In this document: in pieces, positions 39,501 through 53,000 of the stretch
How the letters are laid out: every line of letters begins with the position of its first letter
Numbering within the stretch: the first letter of the stretch is position 1
Source: Hirundichthys speculiger
Lineage: Eukaryota > Chordata > Actinopteri > Beloniformes > Exocoetidae
DNA: 64,000 bases
Direction of reading: 5' to 3'
NCBI GenBank assembly: GCA_018398805.1
Contig: JAGFBZ010002395.1
Coordinates: 1,921,001 to 1,985,000, forward strand
The notes under the pieces: model-generated
Seen by the model: only the letters and a program-made list of their open reading frames with translations
The model's database searches: none
Told to the model about the DNA's origin: nothing
Program-made: the position numbers and the translations under genes

Positions 39501-42500
39501 CTTTCAAGTGAAAATCAATAATCATTAGCATGAGCTTTACCAGTGCTGCTTCAGTTTCCACCTGTAAATCGTTACCTGGGAAACTCTTGATGTCATGAAA
39601 GTGGTGCTGAAGCGGAGCGCAACTCTTTAAGATGCAGATTATTTTCATGAGCATGAATCCATGTAAAGCAAGAGAAACCTCTAACAAGCTGGATATGTTA
39701 CCAAATATATTTTATGATATTTTTACTAATGAATTTATTTATTTATTTTAGGCATAGCCCAGCAGAAACAAATGGCAAATCTCATGTTGAACGACTGTTT
39801 CTGGTGAACTTCTTTAGGTTTCTTCAAATCCTATTTTATGTTGCACTGATGCTATAATAGTCAAAGAATCAACTCAGTTTTGGGTGAAAACCATTACACT
39901 CCATATTACAGCAAATACAGCAGTGACTGCAGCACACTTTCAAAACATCGAAATTAACAGGATCTGACGATTTGCCATGGTTATCGGCCTGTTCCAAGAG
40001 TTTCTGTGCCTTGGTTGAACTCAATCCAAGGTAAGGGAGAGGGAGAGCTTTCAGGTAGGTAAGGTGAGGTAGAATCTCAGTTTCTCTCACATTAACTTCA
40101 CTGACACATCATAGGATTTTGATATTCCGGTCTGAGAAAGCGGACAGCTGCATGCGTTTTTTTTCTTGTTGGTGCTAGCGATTTTTGAGAATTTAGAATC
40201 CCATTTTAGCATCTGTTCCCTGCTTTTGAAACTCTTTTTTCAGAGTTTCTTTTAGTGCATATGAATAAAAGTAATGAAGAAAAGTGGAAAAAAGAAGGGA
40301 GGGAGGAAGATTCCTGCTTGTCACCAACCCTGTCTGTCTGTCACATTCCTCCCTTTCTCCACAATGTCTCCTTGGATTTCAGCATGTGGGAGAGCAAATA
40401 TACCCTCATGCTCACTCACACACTTTCACCACAAGAAGGAGCTTTCCCAAAAGTAAAGAGATTAGCTGAGAGCCGGCAAATGGGTGAGGAAAGCTGGTAA
40501 AAACAGTGAAACTAGTGAAAAATGGCATTCGGCTCTCGCTAGAGATTTCCCATTTTAGTGAAACATTCATTTTAGGACTAATGTAATATTGATGCAAAAA
40601 GGAGACATTAATTATGCATCAGAGTGTTGTCTAATCATTTACAGAGGGGATGGTGTAAAAAGAGGCGACTGAAGGGAGGGATGGTGGAACAGTGAGGGAA
40701 AATGAAAGAGAAAGGGAAAGAGAAAGAGGCTCTAAACAGAGACAGTATGCTCCTGTCACTTCCTCTACAGTATATCATACAGGCAGCTGTGAAGGCCTGA
40801 TATCGTCTGCAGCAGAATGCAATATCACTGTCATATGAGAACGAGAAAGCATGAAAAAAAGTAAGGAGCCAATCACCTTTAATGAAAGTCCCTGAAGCGG
40901 GTACAAGTTGTGCAAAAAAGGAGCACTTCTTTTTGTTAAAAGCTGATGTGATGTAATTAATTCTTTCAGTAAACATTTGCTTTTGTTATGTGGACTCGGT
41001 GCGGGGAGTGCTTCTGTCACTGTCATGAGAACGGGCGATTCTTCACTCCAGGGAAGGTGACGCTTTCACCTTTTACTCAAGATGCAACATCATGTGGCTG
41101 TAATGCATCATCGCTCATTGACGCCTTTGCAGTTTCTGACTCATCTGTGAGAGAACTGTGTGTTAAATGCCATTGATTCTCCAACAACAGCACCCAAAAC
41201 CTGGTATTTATTGCTGTTTGCGGTATGAAGCTGAGACATTTTCCTGCGACAGAACCACGCTGATGCAATGCTAGAAATAACTTGTCATGACATCAGACTT
41301 TTGATACCTTCTTTTGATAAAAAAAAATACAACATCACGAGACAACAAAGTGGGCTTGAAAATGTGAAGCCCGCTGCTGGCAGCTGTTATTAATACCATT
41401 AAAGTGATGCAGGGTGTATTTTTTCCTTTTTTTAAATTATTAATACATTGCAAAGAAGCAAGGAGAACCTGTCAGTCATGCTGGACCATTTTTAACCAAA
41501 TATCTGCAATTATTCAAATTCTTGTGCGCTAAGAGTGAATCGAAAGAAGTCTGTCAAGTTTCTGTTACAGTTTCAAAAAAAAAAGATATTGACATTGTTT
41601 TTGGCTTTCATATGAATAAAAAAAAGTGATATTTCATCATCAAAACAACAAAATCGACTGATATTAGCCTGGATGAGATATAGATGATAATATACTATCT
41701 GTACAGATCGGCTTAGTGCACAGATGACACCATCTGTGCACAGAAGCCTCTATTTTTGTGCACAATCGTGAATAGGAGTTTAGTCCATTCTGTTTTTCTT
41801 ACCGAGTATTTGGCGTTCGTCGCAAGCTCCTCCCCCTCCCGCAGCCAGCTGATCATTGGTTTTGGATTTCCCTGGGCAGAGCAGCTGAGCAGAGTGCTCC
41901 CCCCTTCCTTGGCCTCCACGTACTGTGGCGGCGTTGATGTAAATGACGGCGGGGCTGCAGAGAGAAAGGAAATATTTTTACCTCAACAATTTGCACCATT
42001 TTGCTTGAGATATAAACAACCCATTTAACAACAGCTAAATGGGTCACATGAAATGTATCCTTTATTATGGGCCTATCATTATGATGAGAGCAGCAATCAC
42101 TGTGACTGCAGTGATGTTTTATAGTCCTGCACTGTCGACAGGTCAAAGGTTTTCGTCAACAGGCTTGAGATGGTTTGGCATAAACATTTGGACAAGGAAC
42201 TCTGTTATAACGGAAATTATATTGCTCATGTAATTTATTTTCATTTTTAATTGTATTCTCTTTATTCATTTCATTTTTCTCAACTTATCATTTCCAATTG
42301 GGGGTTAACCCAATAAAGCACGTTGTATATAAAATACTACACACAAAATGAGTCCTACCTTTACCTTGTGTTTGTTGTTGGGTACAAGCATTTTCAATTC
42401 AAAAACTTAAATGATGGTAGACATAGAGATAATTCCTACTGTGAATATGACATATGTCTTTTGTATACACTAGTATTGTGGTCCAAGGTTCCATTTCAAC

Positions 42501-45500
42501 AAACAAACAACATCTTGTGTCTGTGTAGCAAAAAAGGTCCATGAGGAATCACTGGTAACCTTGGCAACTGAGAAAACTGACATGCAGGAAAAGTGTATAA
42601 ATGAGTTATATTATACTTATAATCAAGACTGAGTGAGTTTTTTTCTATACTGAACCATTACTGTACTTGTGTTGCCCAAGCTCTCCAAACAGACAAAAAA
42701 AAATCAAACAAAGTGACAAAGTGTCCCTCAGTTGTCTCAGATTCAGGGTTCTTGACTGTTTCTACACAAGCAAGTTACATTCATCAGGTTGAATATAAAA
42801 TTGTGTTCTCCATAAAGAACGTTTTACGCTGTAGGAATGATGTATTCTGACTCTATGTGGTACAGCTCTAGAGAGTGAACAGATATGGAAACAAAGCTAA
42901 ACTAGAACTCACAATTAACGTTCAGACACTTAGGGATGTGACCTCCACCAGCCTCCACCAGTAGACGGTGGACGTGCACCAGGACTGATGATCATTGGCC
43001 CTACATGCAGCTTCAGGCCAAGAAAAACCACTTTCCAACACAACCACTTTCTGCTGATGTTCCTCAGCTTCACTAACTGCCAGAGGCAAGCGGTTCGTCA
43101 TTTCCTATAGGCCAGTGAACTGCAGCTTTCTCAGCCAGCTGCTTTCACTGTTTCAACATAACATTTAGATCATAAATAGTGATCCTGCTGCTGCTACACG
43201 AGTGGGTCAGTGCTTGCCGCTGGGAGTGCAGCCACGCTTCAGACTGCACACCAGCACCTGGCATGGAATAAACAAATTACCCAATTAGCACATTTAGACA
43301 TCTGCCTGTCCATACTGCCCTCTCACTCCCTAACACTCATGACATTACACGATACAGTAGATTAAAAGAGAGTCCAATAAAATGCATGACTGATCCACGC
43401 GTCCCTTGATTATTCATTCGATGGGTCAATGGCTACGTTAAACTGATTCTGATGCATCGGTTCAGATACTGGAAGGAATCACAGCTCACATTTGTGTTTT
43501 TGTTTTTAAGGTTCGTTTCACAGATTCCCCAGGGGCATCTTTAAGAAACTGAGTTAAAAATGCTAATAAAATGTGCATTATAAGATGGAGGGAAAATTAA
43601 GGTTTGCTACTCTGGATACTCTCTGCACTTCTAAACCCAATTTAGAGGTTTTTCAAGGGAGCAAGCATCAGCTGATGGGAAGTAAGTGCCACACGCGACG
43701 GTGCTGGTGACAGCAGCAGGTACAGCAGTCCACCTGGGATTTGTTTCACAACATCAGCTGCAGCTCATCGCGGAGGAAGTGTTGCCATGGTTTGGAAAAA
43801 CCTGGGAATAGCACAGCAAAAAAGCAACCTCCACTTTAAAGTCTCACCCCACTTACTGCAGCTGTTCGTCAGTTACATACATTCAAAGATGCTTGAAGAT
43901 GTCACACTGTGACCACGCAGTGCAACACCAGATGGCTGGAATGATACGACACATATGTCAGCCTGTACTTTCAAGGCTACAATTTCTGATCTTTGAACAC
44001 TAACTTGAAAAGGATTTTTGCATCTTTTTATTCCCAAGCTTTTCTTATCTCCTAAGAAATGTAGCAACAGAAAGAACATATTTTTCATTGATTTCACATC
44101 ATGAGTCTCAAATGTTCCAGCCTCTGTACTGTGCTCTCTGTAACAGAGAGAAGAAAAGAAGAACTCAAGAAACTTTCATGTTTCTTCTAAAGCCAGCACA
44201 CTTAAGATACTCCACAGAATATTTTCTAATAAAGTGTGACATTTCTACCGAGTGTTTTTCACAAGGCAGGATCCGATAAGTCTGGATCCTAATTCTTTTC
44301 CGCTTTGATACAAACAATTAGCCCGGTTCCACTAGTTTCTGCTTTTATTTCCAAGGGGGCGGTACGAGTGGAGGCGGGCAGTCTCTGGGAGGCATTGGAT
44401 GGGTTTACAACTAATCAAAGAAAGGAAGCAGGCAGAGCAACATCTGGACTGGTAACAACAAAAGACACTTAAAATGACATGCAGTGGCATAGAAATACTG
44501 GTACTAGAATGACTGTTGTCAGTGTTGGACGTGTTGTTTCAAGGTGTTACATAAAGTTTTCTGCAGCCATCTTGGTTGTCTGGAATAGTGGCTCTTAGAG
44601 ACTTCTGAATGCTCCTGGCATAAATCCAGCTCTTGCACTGTTGCGACTGGCTATGTATGTTCATTATGAGTGGAAATGGCTGCTAATGGGCGGTTGGTAC
44701 CAGACCCATTCCACTTGAGAGAAACAGGTCTGGGCTAGGATCAATTACGTCTATAAACGTAGACAATCGTAGAGTCAAAGTCTTGACTTCTCAAACTACA
44801 GTCTCTGCGCTGATCAAACATGGTTTGCTTGCTGACTGCACTTTTTATCTTAAAGTCTCAAGAAAAAAAATATTTAAAGCTATTTTCACTGTTGCAACAC
44901 GTTCCTGAAAAAATATCTTGCTCCTATGTGGAGAAGCTGCATTTGAGACAGCTGAAAAAACAAACAAAATTAAAACTGTTTGCATACTACTTTGCAACTC
45001 CCTATTTCCAACTGTGAGAAGCCTCTGAAAGAGCTCATGTGTTAATAGAGTCTGGAAATTTGTTGTGAACTCATAGCATGGCAAGCAGTGGTGGTTTCTG
45101 CTTCATAGTTGCCTGTATGTTGATTTCCATTTGTTTGCCAATAATAGAGACATTACACATCTGCGTGTAGAAGAGATGCTCGCAAAGTCATCATTTCAAG
45201 TAAGTAGGGAGCTTTAAACTGCCATCCTTGATGTGCAAAACACTGCAATTTCTAGAACATATGTTTTGCATCAGTTTGGGATCTACCCAGGTGCCTCTAG
45301 GGAGTATTTCATTTGTGAGAACAAGTCTTAGCCAGCAAATGATCCTACTGTCTAGGGTATGTGTCAACAGGAAACTACAAACAAACCACACACATCATTC
45401 TCTTGACATCATCCATGTTAATGTGTAAAAGTGGCTTAGAAATGTTCAACTTTCTTCAACTTTGAAAGTGGGCTAGCAGAGCCTTCTCATTTAATTCGCA

Positions 45501-46924
45501 ATTTGGATCTACAGGGTACTTTGACATCACAGACCCAGATCACAGTAGCGTTATCCTACCTTCCCATCTTTCTCTATACTCAAATGCACATTATGTTGTA
45601 TTTTCCTGTACCTCAGGAGAGAGCATGATCTCAAAGGAGCCACATCCTGTGGAAGAGAAGGCTGGAGTTGAGTCAAGTGACTGACCTATGGCCAGCTGCT
45701 ATAACAGAGTCTTAAGACATGCTAATAAAGCAAGCTTTGTATTGTATGTCTTTGCTATTTTAACTGAAGCAAAGAAAATAAATGCATAAAGTGTCTCCTT
45801 TAAAGGAGGTTCTGTAACTTACCATAGCAAGAAGTGAAGCATTTGGGGTGATATATTTTTCTTATTCCTACAATAAACACGTCTTAAAGCAGCACAAAGG
45901 AACTTAGCCAATTTGTAGCATTTGGGGACTCCCTTTTGGTGGTGGAGATTTAGTTCCTCTTACAACGCTTACTGTCTAAGATTTAGTTTTGTTCAGTCTC
46001 TTCCTCTGTCACTCTCTCATTTTCTCTTCTGTCAGTACCTTCTTGAGCTGCCTCAGCTGTGACGTCCGCTGTAGTTCTGTAAGCTAGTTTCATCGTTGTT
46101 GGTGTGTGATATTGTATTATAAGTGACACGCAGTTATAAAACTGGGATGGGAGATGGAACCTGTTCTGTTTTTTGTCGATAGCAGCCAGAGGTGATCACT
46201 GCAGCGATCAATGCTTTATAAAAGTGAAGCATTGACAATGCTTTATAAAAGTAAACAAATATTCCTTGACATGAAAATGAAACAGACATTTTAAGGTAAA
46301 CAAAAGAGCTTTGCTCTGCTTTAATATGTGCAACAGAATCATCATCCCTATTTCATGTTTCAAAATACGCAACACGCTCTCTACTGGACACAAGTCAGGA
46401 CTTTAGACAGGCCTGGTCTGTTCCCCATATCCTCTTCTTATTCAGCTAAACAGCTGATTCGTCCAACCACAACACACGTTTCGACAGTGTGACAGTCGAT
46501 CCCAGATGCCTCCGAGCCCAGCGATGTCAATGCCACCTCAGGACAAGGTGAACACACTGAAGTTTTAAATGGCAGTTGTAAATGTAACTACGTACTGCGG
46601 TGATTTAAAAAAAGGTTTAAAAAGTAGTTATCTGCCTCTTCTCGTGGCCTAACCTGGAATCCCTGACACCAATGTGGTTATATCAGCTACTGATGAATAA
46701 GTGGTCTTCTATCTTGATGTATCTTGATCTTGATGCTGTATGAGAGATTGCAGAAGGAATTACAAAGTGTCAAAAAAAAAAGAATATGTCACAGGTCTGA
46801 AGGAGTCATATTAGAAAAATTAATTTGTTCAAAAAACAAAAAAAAGTAAAATATTTTGGATTTTGTACAAGTAAATAAAGGCGACGATAAATAAAAGAAT
46901 TGCTATGTCTGTCTGACTATCTAT

Positions 46925-47008
<84 letters not shown>

Positions 47009-50000
47009 TATTTTGTATACTGCCCCAACTTTTTAGGAATTATAAACACAGACCAATGAAAAGCAAAATGGGGGGCGGGGCTTTATTGGGAAACTCCTAT
47101 ATTTTGCACTGTGGATTCACATTGCAACTGCACATTTTGTAATAAGGCTGGGTTGGGATGCTGAATGTGAGTTCAAACAGTGAAAGCAGAATCCACAGCA
47201 GCACCTAAGTTTTTCAAATTTGAATTTGGCTGATAACATCTGAGAGATGACTGTTCACTGAGAAGAAATATAGAAGATAGGAAAAGAAGCTGATTTGCAC
47301 ATAATTATAGTGTTTAAGAAGACATTGTACAAGCAGGTGCCATTAAAGTAACAGGAAATCCTGATACTCCACTTGCAGTGATGCAGTGAAGCATGCTTCC
47401 ATTACTGTTCAGTGTTTTTTTCAGGTGCAACAGAGCACACATTTGACTTCTGAGGCTAATCAGCTTTGAGTTTTACATGTAATTACTGGTGAGCTGTAAT
47501 CAGTAACTTGGTAAATTTTCTAACAATGGCTCATCATTGTTTATTTCCATCCCCCCCAAAACTGGAAGAATAACAGTGCAAGGAAAAGAAATGTTCTCCC
47601 TAATTTAGATTTGTCATCTTGGTGCCCATATCATGTGGTGGATGATTGTTAGTGAATCCCTTTCACACTGGGCAGAATAACAGTGGCAGAAAAAGGCAGA
47701 TACACATGAGGATTACATGCAGCTGACATTTGGGCCTCAGCTGAGTCAACCAAATGAGACCTAAATGTCATATTACCAAGGCAGAGACTCAGTGTAATGA
47801 TTTATGTCTTTATGTTTGAGTACACAATAGATGGTCAACTTATAATCATCTGAAAATCATGGTGTTCAAAGCTTCCTGAAGCTTCAGAAGTAAAAAGCAG
47901 GGGAGAACAAGGGACTCACAGCTGATGAGAAGAGAGGGGAGAAGAAGGAGGGAGGACAGAGAGAGACTAGCCTTAGTGTTTTTTTTCGGGCACAAGGCCT
48001 CGCCATCTGACACCTGCCACTGAGTGGGCACCAAGTCCCTGTCCGCTTGGCAGGAAGTTCAGGCCAACCAACAGGAACTCAAAGGAAGAGTATATATGCA
48101 AAAACAAACGGCCAAAGGACATAAATGTCCTTAGTGTCTGTGTGGAGGCCAGACGAAAAACAACACCTGCTTCCTTCACAGACATCCATTTAGAGGACCA
48201 TAAACTCTTAACTCCTCCATTACATGTCTGGACATCCCACACCAGTTTTTGAGATTTCTACAAATGTCTGTGTATTAGTCACACAAAATTCCTAGAAAAC
48301 TTCTGCTATCTGCTTGTTTGTGTGGCTCCCTGTCATAGGCCAAAACTCGTACTTGAGGTCACGTAAGATAGTGTGATTCAAAATGCCAAATGCATATGGC
48401 ATCAAGGAATATTATTAGCTCTGATGCTGCTCACATTCTGTTGAAAGGCCTGTCAGGAATGGAGGGAGGGAGAAAGGAGGAGGGAGGGAAGAAGAGAGCA
48501 GTTAAGAGTGAATCTTGATGAGACGGCTACAGAGATGCAGTATGCCTGCACAACAAGGCATTTATACGCACACGCCTACAGATGCTCCCAAAGTCCAAAC
48601 ATCATGAGAGTGTGCAGGTGACACTCAGCGGCAGAATATGGCCTATTCACCCGATTCAATGTCAACCAGCTAACAGAGATCTCCTTCAGCTGGACGCAAA
48701 CGCATGCGATGAGATGCTTTTGCAGCGCTGTCAGAGTCGTATATACACAGAACCCAAAAGCAGAAAGAAATTTGCAGCGAGCAGAGCACTAATACGCACT
48801 AACACATGAATGCACAGAAAACATATTCTGCACTGACATCAACCATTTACACAGATCAGCGTTTTCATTCGAAAGTGATTACACTGTGCAATGGACTTTA
48901 TAAATGGTTCTTCATACAATATTTCACACATTGTGCATTGTGATCGTTATTCAAGTAGGAAAATTGCAGCCATTGTACAACATATGCATGATCAAATCGA
49001 ATATGTATGAGTTTCATGCGGCACTCATGTGTTCACGGACCAAAAGTACACATCCAAGTGAGCTTGACGGTACTTTGCTACCTGAATCTCTCTCTAACTA
49101 AACGGAGACTTACAGCTCTCTAGAACGTGCAACTCATGAGGCTCAGACACATAAAAAAAACACATTTCTGTTCTAACCTCTCATTCATTTAGCAAATAGT
49201 CACGAAAGGATTCCACATGACTGTAATAATAAGAGCAAATGAGAAGTACGGCTGCAGTTTTGTCACTGCATTCACAACCAGTCCAGAATACAAACGTATG
49301 CAGCAGTAGTTTTCTCCAACAAGCATTCCTCGCATGAAACACATGCAAATCTTAAAAGCACATAACAAAAAGGCATCACTGTCTCTGGTGCTCTGCAACA
49401 CTGTGGAGATGCACTTCACACAGGATTCTCTGAGCCACTGGGGCATTCCTGGGAAATGCAAAGGTGCTGATTTTTCTTTTCCGCCTGGTCATCAGTATGA
49501 TAGCTCTCAGACTATCACAGACGATCCCAGCCGGAACAGACTGAAACTATCCATAATCAATCCTCCTTTAACCAGCCTCTCACTCCTTTTTACCGGAGGC
49601 CATCTGAGACGGAACTGCAGGAATGATGTGAAACACTCCCTCATTCATTTGTCCTGATAAAAACTTAAAAAGAAAAAAACATAAATATTGTCCCCTGGAC
49701 CAGGGAGTCAGGTTTTAAAGAAGGACATCCAATGACTGGAAGGCTGAAATGTACCATTTATTTTTCTGATTGATCAATTAATTAATTCAACATGACATCA
49801 TTAACAAAGGCACAGACGCACATGCATGTAAAATTCTGCATCAGCTTCTCATCCATGTGCATCTATTCCATATTACATTCTGTTCAGATCTTCTGGTTTT
49901 GCTTGCTTATTCTTCATCTTCTTATGTTCAAAGCCTAATGATCCTATTCTGTCTTTAATCAATATTGGCCTCATTTCCTTGTTTTATATTTAAGCCTGCC

Positions 50001-53000
50001 TTACTTATATTTTATTTTTATTTTTTTGCCCTTACACATTCTGTTTAATTTTGTTTCCCATCTGTCATATCCTGTGTTCACACCTTGGCTTTGTTCCCGA
50101 CTGCCACAACTGCCTCATCTTATTCATTACCTTCACAGGTATTTCTATATTCTTCTGGGGGCAGGGGGCATGACATGGAGGGCTGCAGCAAGGTGCCGGA
50201 TGTTAAAGCTGAAGGGTCACCAGGTGTCACTCAAATAAAAATAAGCTTCTGTCTTCCACAGTGAGCTAATGCTGTGTTGTACAGAGTCGTGTGACTGGAC
50301 AGGTAATGATGAATTCTCCCAGTATTTAAAATGCACATGTTTACAGATTATTATTATTTTTGTAATTGTAAATAGTTCTTCTATTTAAGTTTTTATGGTG
50401 TAGTTGTTTGATTTTAATTGTATTTTAACATTGTGGTGGTTGATAGATGACTGCAATATGAATAACTAAAGTCAACTCATCATCCATCACTGACAACTGT
50501 CAGTTATCAGCTTGTCAGTTTAACAATGCAGCATATTATGTTACTTCAGTAATAACTTCTGTTGTTGTACAAGAAATTAACCCCTGGCCTTGTTCGGATG
50601 TATTTTCTCTCAATGCCTTCTGAAGACATATATAGATGATTATCAGGTGTTTATTTTTAGCTTAGAAAAGATCTAGGATGTGTCTGAAATGCCCTCTAAC
50701 AAATGTTAGATTTTTGTTTTTTGCCATAAAGAGCTTCAGTGTCTGATGCAAATTAACTTTTCCCCTCCACTCACATCCGTAACCGCATGTTTTCTGTTTA
50801 GATTACTGACCATTGACTGTGAGGTGCACCCAGCTGCCGTTGTGGAAGGTGTCGTACTGTTGCTCCAACATCAAGACCCTGCACTCGTACCAGCCCTGGT
50901 CCTCGGAGCGCACTGGGTCGATCTGCAGGGAAGCCTTCCCGTGCAGAGTGGCTCTACCTGCAAACAGAAAGGGAAAGCATTTGAATGAACCACCACAAGA
51001 TAATAAATATGTGTTTTCAAATATGAGCAGGCTCTTTTGCAAAATAAAGCATTTGTACACACATATCTCCCAGGATTTTGCTGGCTGCTGCCACAGATGC
51101 ATTATTGCATTTGGGAGACTCTAAACAGATGTAACCCTTAACGTTGACAGAATAGGTTACGGAGGTGTAACATTTTTATATGTGGCTTAGATATTGAAAA
51201 TAACACTTCTGTGTTCTATGGCAACTAAATCTTCTGATTTTGGTTGATTGATTTCGACCCATAAAAAAAGAAAAACTAAAAACAATCCCACATGAATTTG
51301 AAAAAACTGTATCAGTAATTCAGGTAAGGTATTCCCAAAAAGGATTTTACACAAAAACAAAAAGATAAAGGGCTTTTAGTTGAAAAAAAAAGTATGATTT
51401 TGCATTCCCATTCCACTCCAAACATACATTGACTGCAACCTTAATCTGTAAACAGGTGGAAAAGCCAGGTTGAAAAGGCCGCACAAACAACTACTCTTCT
51501 GCCAACTAGACACCTAGAGCTGACACATTTCACACCTGTCACTGACAAAACAGTCAAAGAGACCATCTGCAGTTTAGCCCATCAACATACTGCCTTGATG
51601 AGTTGCCTACTCAATTTCTAAAGTCTGTGCTGAGCAGTTTGTTACCACAACTCACTGAATTAACCAACATCTCACTTCAGACTGGAACATTCCCAGAGGC
51701 CTTAAAAACTGCTGTCATTAAGCCTCGTCTAAAGAAGAGCAGTCTTGATGCCACAGTACTGAAGAACTATCTTCCCATATCAAACCTGCCCTTCCTTGGC
51801 AAAGTCCTAGAAAAAGTGGTATATCAAGAGCTTACTGACTTTCTCTTGTCTAACAATGTTTTTGATAGTTTTCAATCAGACTTCGGACCCCACCACAGCA
51901 CTGAGACAGCCCTGATCAGGGTGATAAACGATATTCGCCTGAACACAGATGCAGGCAAAGTCTCAGTCTTAAGGGCTGTGTATACTCTCGCAGCAATGTG
52001 TCGCAGTTAGCTTGTCGCAGGTATCCCGCAGTTATTTTTGATTTATGCCCAATTTTGAAGCGTGGTCTGTGCTATGTTATTCCACGCCACAATGCAAACT
52101 TATCTTTTCCACTTCCTCACTGTCTCGGTGAGGAATGTTGGTATGGCATTTGATATGGCGAATTATATCTTAATCATTATCTTGGTATGGTATACAAACA
52201 AAACAAGCTGGAAAGGTAGCAAGCCGGTGTTGTGAAATTTCTTCCTACTCATAATATCTTCCTACCCGAGTTGACTGCGCATGTGTATAGCAGCAACTTC
52301 AGAAAGCCATAATATTCTGCTACCTGACCGTTATCGCAGAAGAGAAAAGGTTTGTTTCTTGTATTTTTAATACTTTGTACGGACAGTATTTAATGCATAT
52401 ATATTTGAGGGACAAATCAAATGCTCTGAATGCCTAACATTTAATACTTTTTATGCACAGTATTTATATTGCATAGGTTATTGGAAGACTTGGAGGACTT
52501 TTTTCTTCAACTTAAATTATATTAACTGTACTTCACAGAATGACAAAAGGAGATAAAACGATAAAATATCAACTTTTTTAACTTTAGTGTACATTTATCT
52601 AATCAATCCTCTTCTACCACCCACTCTTCTACCCACCCTTTATATCCTCATATTCATCTTCATAATACGGATTCATAATCCGTCCGTCCGTCGTCTTCCG
52701 CTTATCCGCTTATCCATTATTAAATGTGTATAATAATATGCTACCACCCAAAACACAGAGGAGAGCAGATATATGTGCTGGTAGGATATTGTTACAATGT
52801 AGGAAGAAATTACAGATGAGGCTATAATTTTCCGTTACGGTAGGAAAAAATTTTAGGTAGGAAGAAATTTCAGAACACCGTAAATATGCGTCGTGTAGAG
52901 TGGATGTAGAATTGACCAATCAGAGGCCTCCTTTCTCTCCGCTATACGGCACTGTCTGCGGTCACCTACAATTTTGGGGAGGTGCACCAGTGTATCTGCG

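Larger units (their letters stand above)
34297..41802 (-). other. igsf9b: igsf9b intron 3
   Basis: A 7,506-bp intron. Its one clear insert is the Harbinger element at 35147-36358. The stretch 36360-41800 is AT-rich with short anonymous ORFs only. Confidence 0.85.

Noticed and set aside
46900..47142. 80-codon ORF with repeating YLSI
   Set aside because: Translation of the CTAT microsatellite.
52681..52720. CGTCCGTCCGTCGTC stretch as a satellite or regulatory site
   Set aside because: Better explained as the reversed 3' tail of an RTE/Rex3 LINE caught in the nested insert.
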